The notes beneath the pieces are model-generated. The model was not told where the DNA came from. It searched no databases and was given only the letters and a program-made list of their open reading frames with translations. Both the position numbers and the translations under genes were made by a program. Of a stretch of DNA of 64,000 nt, positions 49,832 to 60,600 are shown piece by piece. Numbering within the stretch: the stretch's first letter is position 1; the number at the start of each line of letters is the position of its first letter. Location: NCBI GenBank assembly GCA_018401435.1, contig JAGYJW010000020.1, positions 45,554-109,553 on the forward strand, in the 5' to 3' direction. Source of the stretch: Deltaproteobacteria bacterium. Its GTDB lineage: Bacteria; Myxococcota_A; UBA796; UBA2385.

Positions 49832-50946
49832 TCAAGGGCCGCGGGTTGCGTTGGGGTCCAGGGGCTGGGTGGCCAGCGCGCCTTGGAGGTTCATGTCGAG
49901 CTGAAGGCCCACCCGGCTGGCGCGACTTGGGGCCGCGGCCCCCGCCAGGCTGCTGACCCCGGCGTCGCGCTGGCGCTGCTCCAAGACGACGCTCAGGCGG
50001 CCCGGGGCGGGGCGGTCGGTGGGGCGCAGGGGCAGGCGCATGCCCAGGGCCCCGCGCAGGATTCGGGTGAGGTCGTCTTTGGCGTCGGGGCGCTCGTCGA
50101 TGAGGTCGACCCGGCCATAGGCCACCACCGGCGCCAGGGGGCCGGCCGCCACCCAGGCCGACAGGCCCAGCGGTTCGCGCCAGGCATCGGCCTGCACCCC
50201 CCAGGTCTTCATCAGCTCGGCGCCGCCCATGGCCTGCTTGACCGCGCCGGTCAGCCGCAGACCCGCGCGGTGGTCCCGCGCCAGGGCGAGGCCCCGGGAC
50301 CCGTCCCGGGCGTGAGAGTGAGGGCGAGGCGGTCGGGGTCGGCCGCCGCGTCCAGGCCCGCCAGCGGCCGCAGCACCAGCAGGCCGGCCACGTCCTGGCC
50401 GATGTTGCGCTCGCGTCGGGCGAGGCCCTCGCCCGTCGTCCAGGTCCCCGTGAGGGTGACCCAAGACGCCGGCGCGGTCCAACCCACCAGGCCACCCAAG
50501 TCGGAACGTTCGTTCCAACCCTGGTCTTCGGCCAGACCCGGGACCATCGAACGGTGCATCCAGCTCAGGTTGCCCGTGCCCACCCAGGGGTCGTCCACCA
50601 GCCCGGCAGCCACGCTGAGGCCGGCCACGGGCAGGCGGTAGCGGGCCTCGGCCACCTCGATGCGGGGCACCAGGGCCTCGCCGTCCACGCCCACATAGCC
50701 GTCGTCGCCGCCGCTGCGCACCGCGCCCAGCACCACCCGTGCGCCGGCCCCGCCCTGGGCCAGGCCCAGGCTGGCCAGGGCCCGGGGCAGGCTGAGCTGC
50801 CGGTCGAGGCCGCCAGCGGGCAGGGTCTTGTCAAAGCGCCCTGCCACTTCGATGCCAGCGGCCAGGCAGCCGGCTTCGGCCGGATCGCTGCCCAGGGCGG
50901 GCGCCAGCAGGGGGGTCAACAGGGCGGCGCAGGCCAGGGTGCTCAT
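49832..50946 (-). CDS. Hypothetical outer-membrane-type protein (frameshift near 50280-50330)
   Basis: Signal peptide; continuing homologous-looking frames RVVLGAVRSGGDDGYVGVDGEALVPRIEVAEARYRLPVAGLSVAAGLVDDPWVGTGNLSW. Confidence 0.5.
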
Positions 50947-52397
50947 GGGGCCTCTCGGGCCAGGTTCTCGGCCCCCAACAGCGGGCCGTGCTGGTCCAGC
51001 AGGGCCTGGAAGCGGGCGTGGTCGGCCAGCAGGCGCGTGGCGTCCTGGGCCGACATCGCCAGCAGCTCGGCCACCAGCACGTCCACGCCGCCGCCTTGGA
51101 TGAGATCCCGCGAGATGGCGACCTGGGCGTCGCCGCCGTCGGCCCGGCCGGCCCGGGCGTGGGCCCGTCCCAACACGCCGCCCAGATCGGCGCCCAGATC
51201 TTCCAGGTCAGACGCGGAGTAGTCGCCCGCGTCCCAGTCCGTCCGGATCTTGTCGCGTTCGAGGTCTTGAAAGTAGCTGGTGAGGCTGAGGGCCTTGAAG
51301 CACATCACCCCCACACAGGCCCCGGCCAGCAGGGGGTCGGCGTCGGGGCGGGTCCATTGGCGTCGGGCGGCGACAACGACGCGCTGCGCGCCATCCTCGA
51401 AGGTTGCCGGTGTGAAGGGGGCCCGGCCGGGCGGGGTGGCGTTGAGGTCGATGACCTCCCGAAGATTCATCAAGCCGTCGTCCCAGGGCCCATCCTCACC
51501 CAGGTCGTAGAGCACGGTGAAGCGCAGGGCCGGCAAGGACGAGACGCCCGCGCCGAAGCGACGGGCCGCGTCCAGCCGGCGAAAGCCCGGAGGCAGCTGC
51601 GGCGCCATGTCCGCCAGCACGACCTGCAGCATCGCCTGCTCTTCTTGCGTGGGATCGGCCATGCCATCGCCGCGGCTGTCCAGCCCGTCGCTGCGGATCA
51701 GCTTGCGCTGCCCCCGGCCAAAGAGCATCGGCCCCCCCGACACCGGATCCACCCACTCCGTCGCGGCGAGGGTGCGCTCCTGCAGGGGGCCCTCTTCGGC
51801 GGCCTCGTTGAGGTAGTCGGCGAAGACCTCGCCGGCATCGCCGGCTGGCTCGCCGTCGATGGCGGCGGCATAGGCCTCGGCCAGCGCGATCACCATGGCG
51901 TCCTGGCAGTCCGCTGCGCAGCCCCCCAGGTGAATGGCCAGGGCGCGCAGGCCCACAGAGGCCCGCCGCAGATCCAGGAGCCAGGGGCCCCAGGTGGCCG
52001 CGTCCAGGTCGACGAACTCCACATTCAGCGGCGGCTCGGGCTCGCCGGGGGAGGGCAGGGGACGGGTGGTGCTGGCGTTTTCGGGGTGGGGATCGCCCAC
52101 CGTCAGGATCGCGGTGGCCTCGGGGAGCTGCAAGAAGGCCGTGTCCTGGCGCGCGGGGTCGGGGCGGCCCAGGTCTGCGTAGAACCAAGGCAGGGTCCCC
52201 CGCATGAAAGCGTAGGGGCCGCTGGCCATCTCGGCGTATTTCTCTGCGACCCGATCGGGATCCCGGCTGAGGAAGGCGCGATCGGCGGTCACCAGCACCT
52301 CGCGCATCCAGTCGGCCCGGGCATCGCCCGTCGACGCGCCCGAACAGCCGGCCAGCAGCAGGCTGAGAGCGCAGGGGGCGAGAGCCGTCCATCCCAT
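50943..52397 (-). CDS. DUF2252-like lipoprotein
   Basis: LLLAGCSGA; KYAEMASGPYAFMRGTLPWFYADLGR...ATAILTVGDPHPENASTTR...NVEFVDLDAATWGPWLLDLRRASVGL. Confidence 0.8.
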   Translation of the reverse strand: MGWTALAPCALSLLLAGCSGASTGDARADWMREVLVTADRAFLSRDPDRVAEKYAEMASGPYAFMRGTLPWFYADLGRPDPARQDTAFLQLPEATAILTVGDPHPENASTTRPLPSPGEPEPPLNVEFVDLDAATWGPWLLDLRRASVGLRALAIHLGGCAADCQDAMVIALAEAYAAAIDGEPAGDAGEVFADYLNEAAEEGPLQERTLAATEWVDPVSGGPMLFGRGQRKLIRSDGLDSRGDGMADPTQEEQAMLQVVLADMAPQLPPGFRRLDAARRFGAGVSSLPALRFTVLYDLGEDGPWDDGLMNLREVIDLNATPPGRAPFTPATFEDGAQRVVVAARRQWTRPDADPLLAGACVGVMCFKALSLTSYFQDLERDKIRTDWDAGDYSASDLEDLGADLGGVLGRAHARAGRADGGDAQVAISRDLIQGGGVDVLVAELLAMSAQDATRLLADHARFQALLDQHGPLLGAENLAREAP

Positions 52398-52775
52398 CTG
52401 CACAACCTATGGGCCCCGCGTGGCAGCACCGTGGCAGGTGGGCCACAGTTGGGGCAGCGCCCTCCCAGACCCCCCCGCCCGTGCCGCGGACGGACGATGT
52501 CGCGAGACCCGGCCGCCGAACCCCCGAACCTTGGCAGGGAACCGAATCAGCCGACCGCGAACGGGCGGGGAGGAGGAGGATGGGGTGACATTGGGGAGGG
52601 AGGGCCGGAGAGCCGGCCTCTTTCCTTCCTTTTCCGTCTGCCTCATGAGACGGGGCCCCCAGCCGGTCATTCACCGGCGCGCCCGGAAGTAAGGGTGAGC
52701 GAGAGCAGGCCTTTGGGGCGACCAATGGTCCGGCCCCCGATGTAATGCCCTGTCACGACCTGTCGCCCGGTGGGC

Positions 52776-53330
52776 TCAGGACAGGTCGATGGTGTCCAGC
52801 TCGTCGAGGCCGTCCAGGCCGTCCAGGCCGTCGAGGCCGTCGAGGCCGTCGCCTTCGGCAGCCGCGCCTTTTTCGCTCTCGGGGGGGCGGACGCCCAGCA
52901 GGGCGAGCTGCGCGCGCACCTTCTGGCCCAGGGCGGCGTCTTCGAACCAGGTGGCCACGTCCATGGGGTTGCCGTCGTCGCCGACCATGCGATAGCGCCC
53001 CTGCTGGATCCAGGGGTGGACATCGCGCAGCCCGCCGGCGTTTCCGTTGCGTTCGAAGCCATAGCGCAGGCCCGGATCGTCCTTGTCCTTGCTGCGAAAG
53101 ACGAAGCAGTCGTCCAGGAACCACAGCATGCCGGTGACCAGCCGGCTGCGCTCTGCCTGGCGGCGCAGGCGAAAGCCGCAGTCCGCGGCGTCGGCGGGCC
53201 AGCGGAAGATGCCCATGAAGGCTTCGTTGTCCGTGCCGTGGCGGGCGTAGACGAAGGCGTAGGGCAGGGTGCGCATCACCCGCACCTCGTCCAGGGCGGC
53301 GCGCAGGGCGCTGCGCTCTCGGCTGTCCAT
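52776..53330 (-). CDS. Hypothetical protein with C-terminal (GLD)n tail
   Basis: 184 codons; tail GDGLDGLDGLDGLDGLDELDTIDLS from a 9-bp tandem repeat. Confidence 0.55.
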   Translation of the reverse strand: MDSRERSALRAALDEVRVMRTLPYAFVYARHGTDNEAFMGIFRWPADAADCGFRLRRQAERSRLVTGMLWFLDDCFVFRSKDKDDPGLRYGFERNGNAGGLRDVHPWIQQGRYRMVGDDGNPMDVATWFEDAALGQKVRAQLALLGVRPPESEKGAAAEGDGLDGLDGLDGLDGLDELDTIDLS

Positions 53331-53443
53331 GGGGGCTCCTGGGCCGGACCGGTCGGGCCTGAGTCTATGCCGTGGAGGGAGGGCGCCAATGGTGGTGGGC
53401 CCAGGCGGGCGTTATCGGGATCCGTCCCTGCCCTGGAGCCCAG

Positions 53444-54755
53444 GATGCGCCGTGGTGCCATCCCCCTGCTGATCGCGGTGGCGCTCTGCTTGCGGGCGCG
53501 GCCGGCCTGGGCATCGGGTGCGGCGGCGCCCACTGAATCCATGCTGCTGCTGCTGATGGTGCTGGCGGTCATCGGCGCGGGCTACCTGATCGCCCACTTC
53601 GTGCTCGCCCGGCTGCAGCGGCGCTTCTTATTCGTCTCGGGTGCCGAGTACCTGCTGCTGGGCGTGCTCCTGGGCTCCTCCAGCGGCGTGCTCTCCGATA
53701 CGGCCGCCCTGGCGCCGGTCATCGCCTTTGGCACCGGTTGGATCGGACTGCTGGAGGGCTCGCGGCTGCGCATAGGCTGGTTGCAGGGGCTGCCCCGCTG
53801 GTCCAGCCGCATCGCCTTGGTGGACGCGGTGGTGGTGGGGGGGGGCATGACGGCCCTGGCCCTGCCCTTGTTGGCGGCCCTGCTGGGCATCTCTCACACG
53901 GCCGCCTTGCTGCCGGCTGCGGTGTTGGGCTGCGCGGCCGCATCCAGCAGCAATACGGCCACCCAGCTTCTGGGCACCCGCTACCCGCACCTTTCCAGCG
54001 GCACCCTGGACACCCTGGCCCAGGCCAGCCGGCTGACCGAGGCCTTGTCCATCCTCGCCTTTGGGCTGCTGCTCTGCTTCTTCCACCCTGCGGTGCAGGG
54101 GGCCAGCTTCACCCCCGTGCCGGCTGAGTGGGTGCTGCTGATGCTGGGGCTGGGCGTGACCCTGGGCGGCTTGTTCAGCCTGCTCGTCAGCCAGGAGTCC
54201 ACCGAAAACCACCGCTTCATGGCCCTGGTGGGCATCATCTGCTTTGCCACCGGCGCGGCCTTCTTCCTGGGCCTGTCCGCCCTCGCGGTCAACCTCGTCC
54301 TGGGCGTGGTGCTGGCCCACAGCGCCAAGGGCCAGGATCTCTCGGCCACCCTCAGCCGCACGGTGGCCCCGGTGCTCATGTTGCTGCTGCTGCTGGCGGG
54401 TGTGGTGTGGTCGCCGGTGCCGGCCTTGCAAGGTGTGGCCCTCGCCGCGGTGGTGGTGCTGGGGCGGATGGCCCTCAAGCTGCTGTCGGGCTGGATTGCC
54501 AGCGCCGGCACGCCCCTTCGGGGGGATATCGGACGGGGCGCCCTGGCCCAGGGGCCGGTGGCGCTCTGCATCGCGCTCTCTTACCGCCTTATCTTCGAAG
54601 GTAACGCTGTGGACCTTGTCTTCACGGCGATCCTCGCGTCGGTTGTGCTCAACGAGCTGCTGGCGTCGCGGGTGCTCAAGGGCCTGCTGGTGGATGCCGG
54701 CGAGCTTCGCCAGGATGTCGCCCTCGAGGGCGGATCACCCGGCCCGGGAGGCTGA
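53444..54755 (+). CDS. Monovalent cation:proton antiporter-like membrane protein
   Basis: Repeated TM segments; VLGCAAASSSNTATQLLGTRYPHLSSGTLDTLAQASRLTEALSILAFGLLL; LVLGVVLAHSAKGQDLSATLSRTVAPVLMLLLLLAGVVW. Confidence 0.65.
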
Positions 54756-54757
54756 AC

Positions 54758-56107
54758 GTGCACGTCGTCGTCGTTGGATTGGGTCAGGTTGGCCAGGCCG
54801 TGCTGCGGGCGCTCGAAGCCCAGCGCCACGACGTCGTGGCCATCGATCGCGACCCGGACAAGACCGCCTGGGCCGAGGAGCACTTCGATGTCGCCACCCT
54901 CTGCGGCTATGGGGCCAGCGCCCGCATGCTCAAGGAGGCGGGCTGTGAACAGGCCGATCTGCTGGTGGCGGTGACCGATCAGGACGAGACCAACCTGGTC
55001 GCGGCCCTGACGGCCAAGCACCTGGGGACCCGGCGCGGCGTGGCCCGGGTGCAGGGCGCGGACTGGGTGGACATCGGCGGCGAAGAAGGTGTGGCGATCG
55101 GCCTTCTGGGCGTGGACGCGGTCTTCAATCCCCGGGTGCTGGTGGCGCGGGAATTGGCGCGGGTGGCCCGCTCGGCCGGCGCGCTGGAGGTGGTGGAGCT
55201 GGCCGAGGACCGGGTGGAGATGGTGCAGCTGGAGCTGGTCGAAGGCGTGCGCGCCCTGGGCCGGCCCCTGTCCCAGCTGGGCCTGCCCGCCGGCGTGCGC
55301 GTCGGGGCCATCCTGCGCGCCGGCAGCTTGTTCGTGCCCGGCGGCGTGGACGTGCTGCGGCCCGGCGACCGGGTCTACCTGATCGGCCTGCCCGGGGTGC
55401 TCCCGGGCGTGCTCTCATCGTTTACCACCCGCCTGGTGGCCAACCACGTCGCCATCCTGGGCGGCGGGGTGGTGGGCTCCACCCTGGCCCGGCAGCTCGC
55501 CGGCACGGCCAGCCGGGTCACGCTGATCGAGCGGGATCCCGAGCGCGCGGAGCGCCTGGCCATCGAGATGCCCGAGGCCACGGTGGTGGTGGGTGATGGC
55601 ACCGATCTGCAGCTGCTCGAAGAGCACCGGATCGGGGGCTGCGACCTCTTCTTCGCGGTGTCGGCCGAGGACCAGGCCAACCTGTTGGGCGCCCTGGTGG
55701 CCCGGCGCGCCGGGGTGGCCCGCACGGGCATCCTGGTGCACCGCGGCGAATATGAGCAGATCTACCACCAGCTGGGCATCGACATCGTCGTCTCGCCCCG
55801 GGCCATGGCGGCGGACATCATCCTGCGCCACTGCCGGGGGGATGGCGTGCGCAAGCTCACCGCCCTGGCCCAGGGCCAGGCCGAGCTGATCGAGCTGAAG
55901 GCTCCGGAGGGCTGCCGGGCGGTGGGTGTGCCCCTGGCCCACCTCGAGCTGCCCCGGGGCGCCATGGTGGGGGCCATCCTCAAGCCCGACCGGGTGCTGG
56001 TTCCCGGCGGAACGGACGTCATTGAGGCAGGCGATGGGGTCATCCTGATCAGCACCACGGCGGCGCGGCGCGGCATGGCCCGCCTCTTTGGGGGGCTCGG
56101 CGCGTGA
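54758..56107 (+). CDS. trkA: Trk potassium uptake regulator TrkA (two TrkA-N/TrkA-C units)
   Basis: HVVVVGLGQVGQAVLRALEAQRHDVVAIDRDPDKTAWAEEHFDVATLCGYGASARMLKEAGCEQADLLVAVTDQDETNLVAALTAK; second Rossmann VAILGGGVVGSTLARQLA. Confidence 0.93.
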   Translation: MHVVVVGLGQVGQAVLRALEAQRHDVVAIDRDPDKTAWAEEHFDVATLCGYGASARMLKEAGCEQADLLVAVTDQDETNLVAALTAKHLGTRRGVARVQGADWVDIGGEEGVAIGLLGVDAVFNPRVLVARELARVARSAGALEVVELAEDRVEMVQLELVEGVRALGRPLSQLGLPAGVRVGAILRAGSLFVPGGVDVLRPGDRVYLIGLPGVLPGVLSSFTTRLVANHVAILGGGVVGSTLARQLAGTASRVTLIERDPERAERLAIEMPEATVVVGDGTDLQLLEEHRIGGCDLFFAVSAEDQANLLGALVARRAGVARTGILVHRGEYEQIYHQLGIDIVVSPRAMAADIILRHCRGDGVRKLTALAQGQAELIELKAPEGCRAVGVPLAHLELPRGAMVGAILKPDRVLVPGGTDVIEAGDGVILISTTAARRGMARLFGGLGA

Positions 56108-57603
56108 AGTTCGACCGCCCCCCTGTCCACCGCATGGTCGCCCGCCCGGTCGGGCTGGTGCTGCTGGTGGTGACGGCGACCCTGGTTCTGACCGGCCTGG
56201 TGGAGCTGATCTTCGCCCTGGTGGGGGGCCTGCAGGACCAGGCGCTGCTGTCCACCCTGCCCCTCTTCCTGTCGGCGCCGCTGTCGGCCTTGATGGGCGC
56301 GGGCTGCCTGGCCTGGGCGCGGCCGGTCCCCCGGGGCCTCAGCATGGATCGCGGCGAGGCCAGCGTGGCGGTGACGGCGATCTGGCTGCTGCTGGGGGTG
56401 GTGGGCGGCCTGCCGCTGGTGCTGGGGGCGGGGACCCCGCCGGCCGACGCCTTCTTTGAGGCAGTGAGCGGCTTCACGACGACGGGCGCCACCATCTATG
56501 GAGATATTGAACACACGCTGACCGAGCCCCTTGTCTTGTGGCGCGCAGTGATGCATTGGCTGGGGGGCATGGGCATCGTGGTGCTCTTCGTCGCGATCTT
56601 CCCCAATATCGGCGTGAGCGGCAAGCATATGTTCCGCAGCGAGGTGCCCGCGGTCACCTCCGAGGGCTTGCGGCCGCGCATCACCGAGACGTCGATGGCC
56701 TTGTACCGGCTCTATCTGGGCCTGACGGTCTTCTGCGGTCTGGGCTTGTGGGCCCTGGGCATGGGGCCGCACGACGCGCTGGTGCACGCATTCGGAACCC
56801 TGTCGACGGGCGGTTTCTCGTCGCGGGATGCCTCGATCGCGGCCTTCGCTTCGCCGCCGATCGAGTGGTTCACCGCGGTGATGATGCTGGTATCGGGGGT
56901 GAACTTCGGCCTCTACTACGCCCTGGTGCGCACCCGGAAGCCGCGGCTGCTCTGGCGTTCGGCCGAGTTTCGCGCCTATGTGGCCATCGTCGTGGTGACC
57001 ACCCTGTTCCTGACGGGGTCCCTGCTGGAGCTGCACCAGGGCGATCTGCTCGTGACCCTGCGCCACGCCTTCTTTCGCGTGGGCACCAGCCTCACCAGCA
57101 CCGGCTTCGGCATCGACGACCACAAGACCTACCCGCCCCTGGCCCTGGCGCTCACCATCGGCTTGATGTTCGTGGGCGGCTGCGCGGGCTCGACGGCGGG
57201 GGGCATCAAGGTGGCGCGGGTCATCATCCTCTTCCAGACCGCCATCGCCCAGATCCGCCGCAGCGTGCGGCCCGGCGTGGTGCATGTGGTCAAGGTGGAC
57301 GGGCGGCCGGTGGAGAAGCCGGTGCTGCTGGAGGTCGCGTCCTTCTTCTTCATCTTCATGGGCTCGCTGGCGGTCTTTACGCTGCTGATCTCGATCCTGG
57401 ACGGGGTGCCGGTGGCCACCTCTGCGGGCGCGGTGCTGTCGGCCTTGTCGAATATGGGCCCCGCGCCCTTCTATTTGGATGCAGACAACTACGCGGGCTA
57501 CTCGCCCACGGCGAAGGTGCTCTTCAGCCTGGCCATGGTCATGGGCCGCCTGGAGTTCTTCACTGTATTGAGCTTGCTCCTGCCTGAGGTGTGGCGCAGA
57601 TGA
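56104..57603 (+). CDS. trkH: Trk potassium transporter TrkH
   Basis: FFEAVSGFTTTGATIYGDIEHTLTEPLVLWRAVMHWLGGMGIVVLFVAIFPNIGVSG...GGCAGSTAGGIKVARVIILFQ. Confidence 0.95.
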   Translation: MKFDRPPVHRMVARPVGLVLLVVTATLVLTGLVELIFALVGGLQDQALLSTLPLFLSAPLSALMGAGCLAWARPVPRGLSMDRGEASVAVTAIWLLLGVVGGLPLVLGAGTPPADAFFEAVSGFTTTGATIYGDIEHTLTEPLVLWRAVMHWLGGMGIVVLFVAIFPNIGVSGKHMFRSEVPAVTSEGLRPRITETSMALYRLYLGLTVFCGLGLWALGMGPHDALVHAFGTLSTGGFSSRDASIAAFASPPIEWFTAVMMLVSGVNFGLYYALVRTRKPRLLWRSAEFRAYVAIVVVTTLFLTGSLLELHQGDLLVTLRHAFFRVGTSLTSTGFGIDDHKTYPPLALALTIGLMFVGGCAGSTAGGIKVARVIILFQTAIAQIRRSVRPGVVHVVKVDGRPVEKPVLLEVASFFFIFMGSLAVFTLLISILDGVPVATSAGAVLSALSNMGPAPFYLDADNYAGYSPTAKVLFSLAMVMGRLEFFTVLSLLLPEVWRR

Positions 57604-60600
57604 GTCACGCTCCCGGCCCCTCGCAGCCCGTCGATGTGCTCCGCAAGTCGCTGATTGTGGCTGTGCTGGTGGGTGGTCTCGTCCTGCTGCACCGCTTTGC
57701 GGGCGCCAATGACGGGACCGACCCCCGGGGCCTGCTGGCCCTGGGCTTCGTTGTGTTGGCCGCCTACACCATCGGCGAGCTGGCCGAGGTGCTCAAGCTG
57801 CCGCACATCACCGGCTACCTGCTCGCCGGCTTCATCCTGGGGCCCAGCGTCGCCCACGAGCTGAGCGCGGTGCTGCCGGCGGGCGCCTTGCCCGCCCCCT
57901 TCGACCGCGGGATCCTGTCGGAAGGCGTCATCGGGCAGCTCTCGCTGTTGGACACCCTCGCCCTGCCGCTGATCGCCTTGACCGCCGGCGGCGAGCTGCA
58001 CCTCAAGGAGCTGCGTACCGGGCTCAAACCCATCGTGGGCGTGCTGCTTGGGCAGACCGCGATCGTCCTGCCCGCCTTTGTTCTCTTTGCGATCCTGCTG
58101 GGGGGTGTGGTCCCGGGCATCGGCCTGCCGGCCTTGTCGGCCGTGGACACGGGCGCGCAGGTGGCGATTGGCCTGGTGCTGGGCTCTCTGGCCCTCGCCA
58201 CCAGCGCGGCCGCCACCATCGCGGTCATCTTGGGTTCGGGGGCCAGCGGCCCCATGACCCGCACCATCCTATCGGTGGTGGTGCTCAAGGATGTGCTGGT
58301 GGTGGTGCTATTTGCGGCCAGCACCACGGTGGCCGCAGCCGCTTTGGGCGTGGGGGGTGGCGAGGGCCTGGGCCAGGCGCTGGCGCACATCGGCCTGTCG
58401 GTGGTGCTGGGCGTGGGCGTGGGCGGGATCCTGCACCTGTATTTACGATTTGTATCTGTTGAACGCCTGCTCTTCCTTGTCGCGTTGATCTATACCACCG
58501 CCTTTCTGTGCTCCAGCTTCGACCTCGAAGTGGCGCTGGTCTTTATCGGCGCGGGCTTCATGGTCGCCAACTTCAGCGACCAGGGCGGCACCCTCATCAA
58601 GGATGTCGAAAGGCTGAGTCTGCCGGTCTTCGTGGTCTTCTTCACCCTGGCCGGCGCGCGCCTGCATGTGGACGTCATCGTCAAGATGGCCGGCTATGCG
58701 GCGCTGCTGGTGGGCGTGCGGACGGCCGCCACGGTCCTGGGCGTCAACCTGGGCGGGCGGTTGAGTGGCGCTGATGCGGGCACCCGGCGCTATGGCTGGA
58801 TGGGCCTCATCGCCCAGGCCGGCCTGGCCATCTCCTTGGCGGGCAAGCTGCCGGCCCTCTTGCCGGGGCCGGTGGGCGAGGAGCTCTTTGCCCTGGTGCT
58901 GGCGGCTGTGGCGGTGCACGAGGTCATCGGCCCCGCCCTGCTGCAGATGGGCTTGAGCAAGGCGGGCGAGATGCCCGGCGCCACCAAGGCCACGGCGACC
59001 GCAGCCCCGGTTGAGACCGAGAGCGTGGATCCAGCGCCGATCGTGGACGAGGGCTGGGGGCCGGCCTTCCGCTCGGGGTCGCCCGAGCTGACCGCCCTGG
59101 TGGTCGAACTCGAAGAGGACTTGCAGCGCCTCAGCTTGGATTGGGGTGCAACTGAGCCCGTGGCCTGGTCCACCGAAGCCCGGCGCTGGTTGGCCAGCCT
59201 GCGCACCGACTACCTGCGGGCCCACCGGCGGCTCGCGGTGCTCTCACGCGACGAAGACGTAGACCCGGAGCACTTTGCCGCCCTGCTGCGTGAGGTCGAG
59301 GTCGCCTGGCAGGGCCGGGTGCTGGCGCGGGCGGCCGATGACCCCCTGGAGCGCTGGTCGCCCGTGCCCCTGGTACAGAAGCTCGATCGGCGGCTGGACG
59401 CGCTGCCCACCAGCGTGTCTGCACCCATGGAGCCCGAGGTCCTGGCCCCCCGCCCGGAATCGGTGCTGCCGCGCATGCTGCGGGCCCTCAGCCGGGACCG
59501 CGAGCGCCTGCTGCCGGGTCGGCGCGAGGTGCCGGTCGCGGCCCTGGCCCGCTACCATGTGTCGGGGCGCGCCGTCGGGCGCCTGGAGGGCCTCGCCGCC
59601 CTGGCCGCCCGCGAAGAGCTCGACCTGGCACGCCAGCTTGGAAGCCTGTTTTCCGAGATCGCTGCGCGCTGGCCCAGCCAAGGGGGCGCCGAGCTGGACG
59701 CCGCCCTGGGCGCCTTGCGCGCCGATGTGGACGAGGCCTTTGGGGCCATGGACGCCGCCCTGGAGAACGCGGCGGTGGAGGCCGGCCAGCGCTGCATGGG
59801 GGTGGTGGGCAGCTCGGTGGCCAGCTTCAAGCTGGAGCTGCCGATCTTTGGCACCTTGGACCTGCCCCAGTGGCGGCGGCGCTTCAGCGGGGTCTTTGCC
59901 GAGCGAAACCGCGGCCTGGAGGCGGTCACCACGGGCCTCGCCCAGACCCGCAGCGCGCTGGGCGCCCGCTACCAGGCCCTGGCCATGGAGCTGGAGGTCG
60001 CCGGCCTGAGCGTCGCCGCCGCCGAGGTCGCCCGGGTGCGGGTGGCCGCCTTGCAGCGCCAGATCGACGATCTCGCCACACCAAGCCTACGGCGGCTCCG
60101 AGACCTCTGCCACCGAGGACCCTGGCCGAGGGCCGGGCAGCTGCTGGAGGCGGGGGGCACGGGCCTGCACCTCTCCGAGACCCTGCGGAGCCGCAGCGCA
60201 GAGACGGGCAAGGTGGCCCAAGAGGCCGAGCGCCTGCTGGGCCGCCTGGTGGCCAGCCTCGACGAGACAGGGCCCGACGGCGTGCAAGAGGGCCTGCACC
60301 CTGCCATCGAGCGGCTCTCGGATCGCGTGACGGTGCCTGCGGGCGCCCTGGTGTCGGGGGATTGGAGCCTGCCGCGCTTTACCGGGGTGGTGGAGCTGCC
60401 CCTTCGCGAGACGGTGGGCGCCTTTGTGGAGGCCCGGGTGGGCGCCGATCTCATCGCTGTCACCCGCAAGGCCGCGCAGCAGGTGGGCCAGGTGCAGGCC
60501 GCGGTGGACGAGCTGCGCCGGGTGCTGGCCTTCAACGTGGACCTCGCGGGTGGCCGAGCTGGAGGTCTTTGGCGACGGAGCCAGCAGCGATCCGGCGCGG

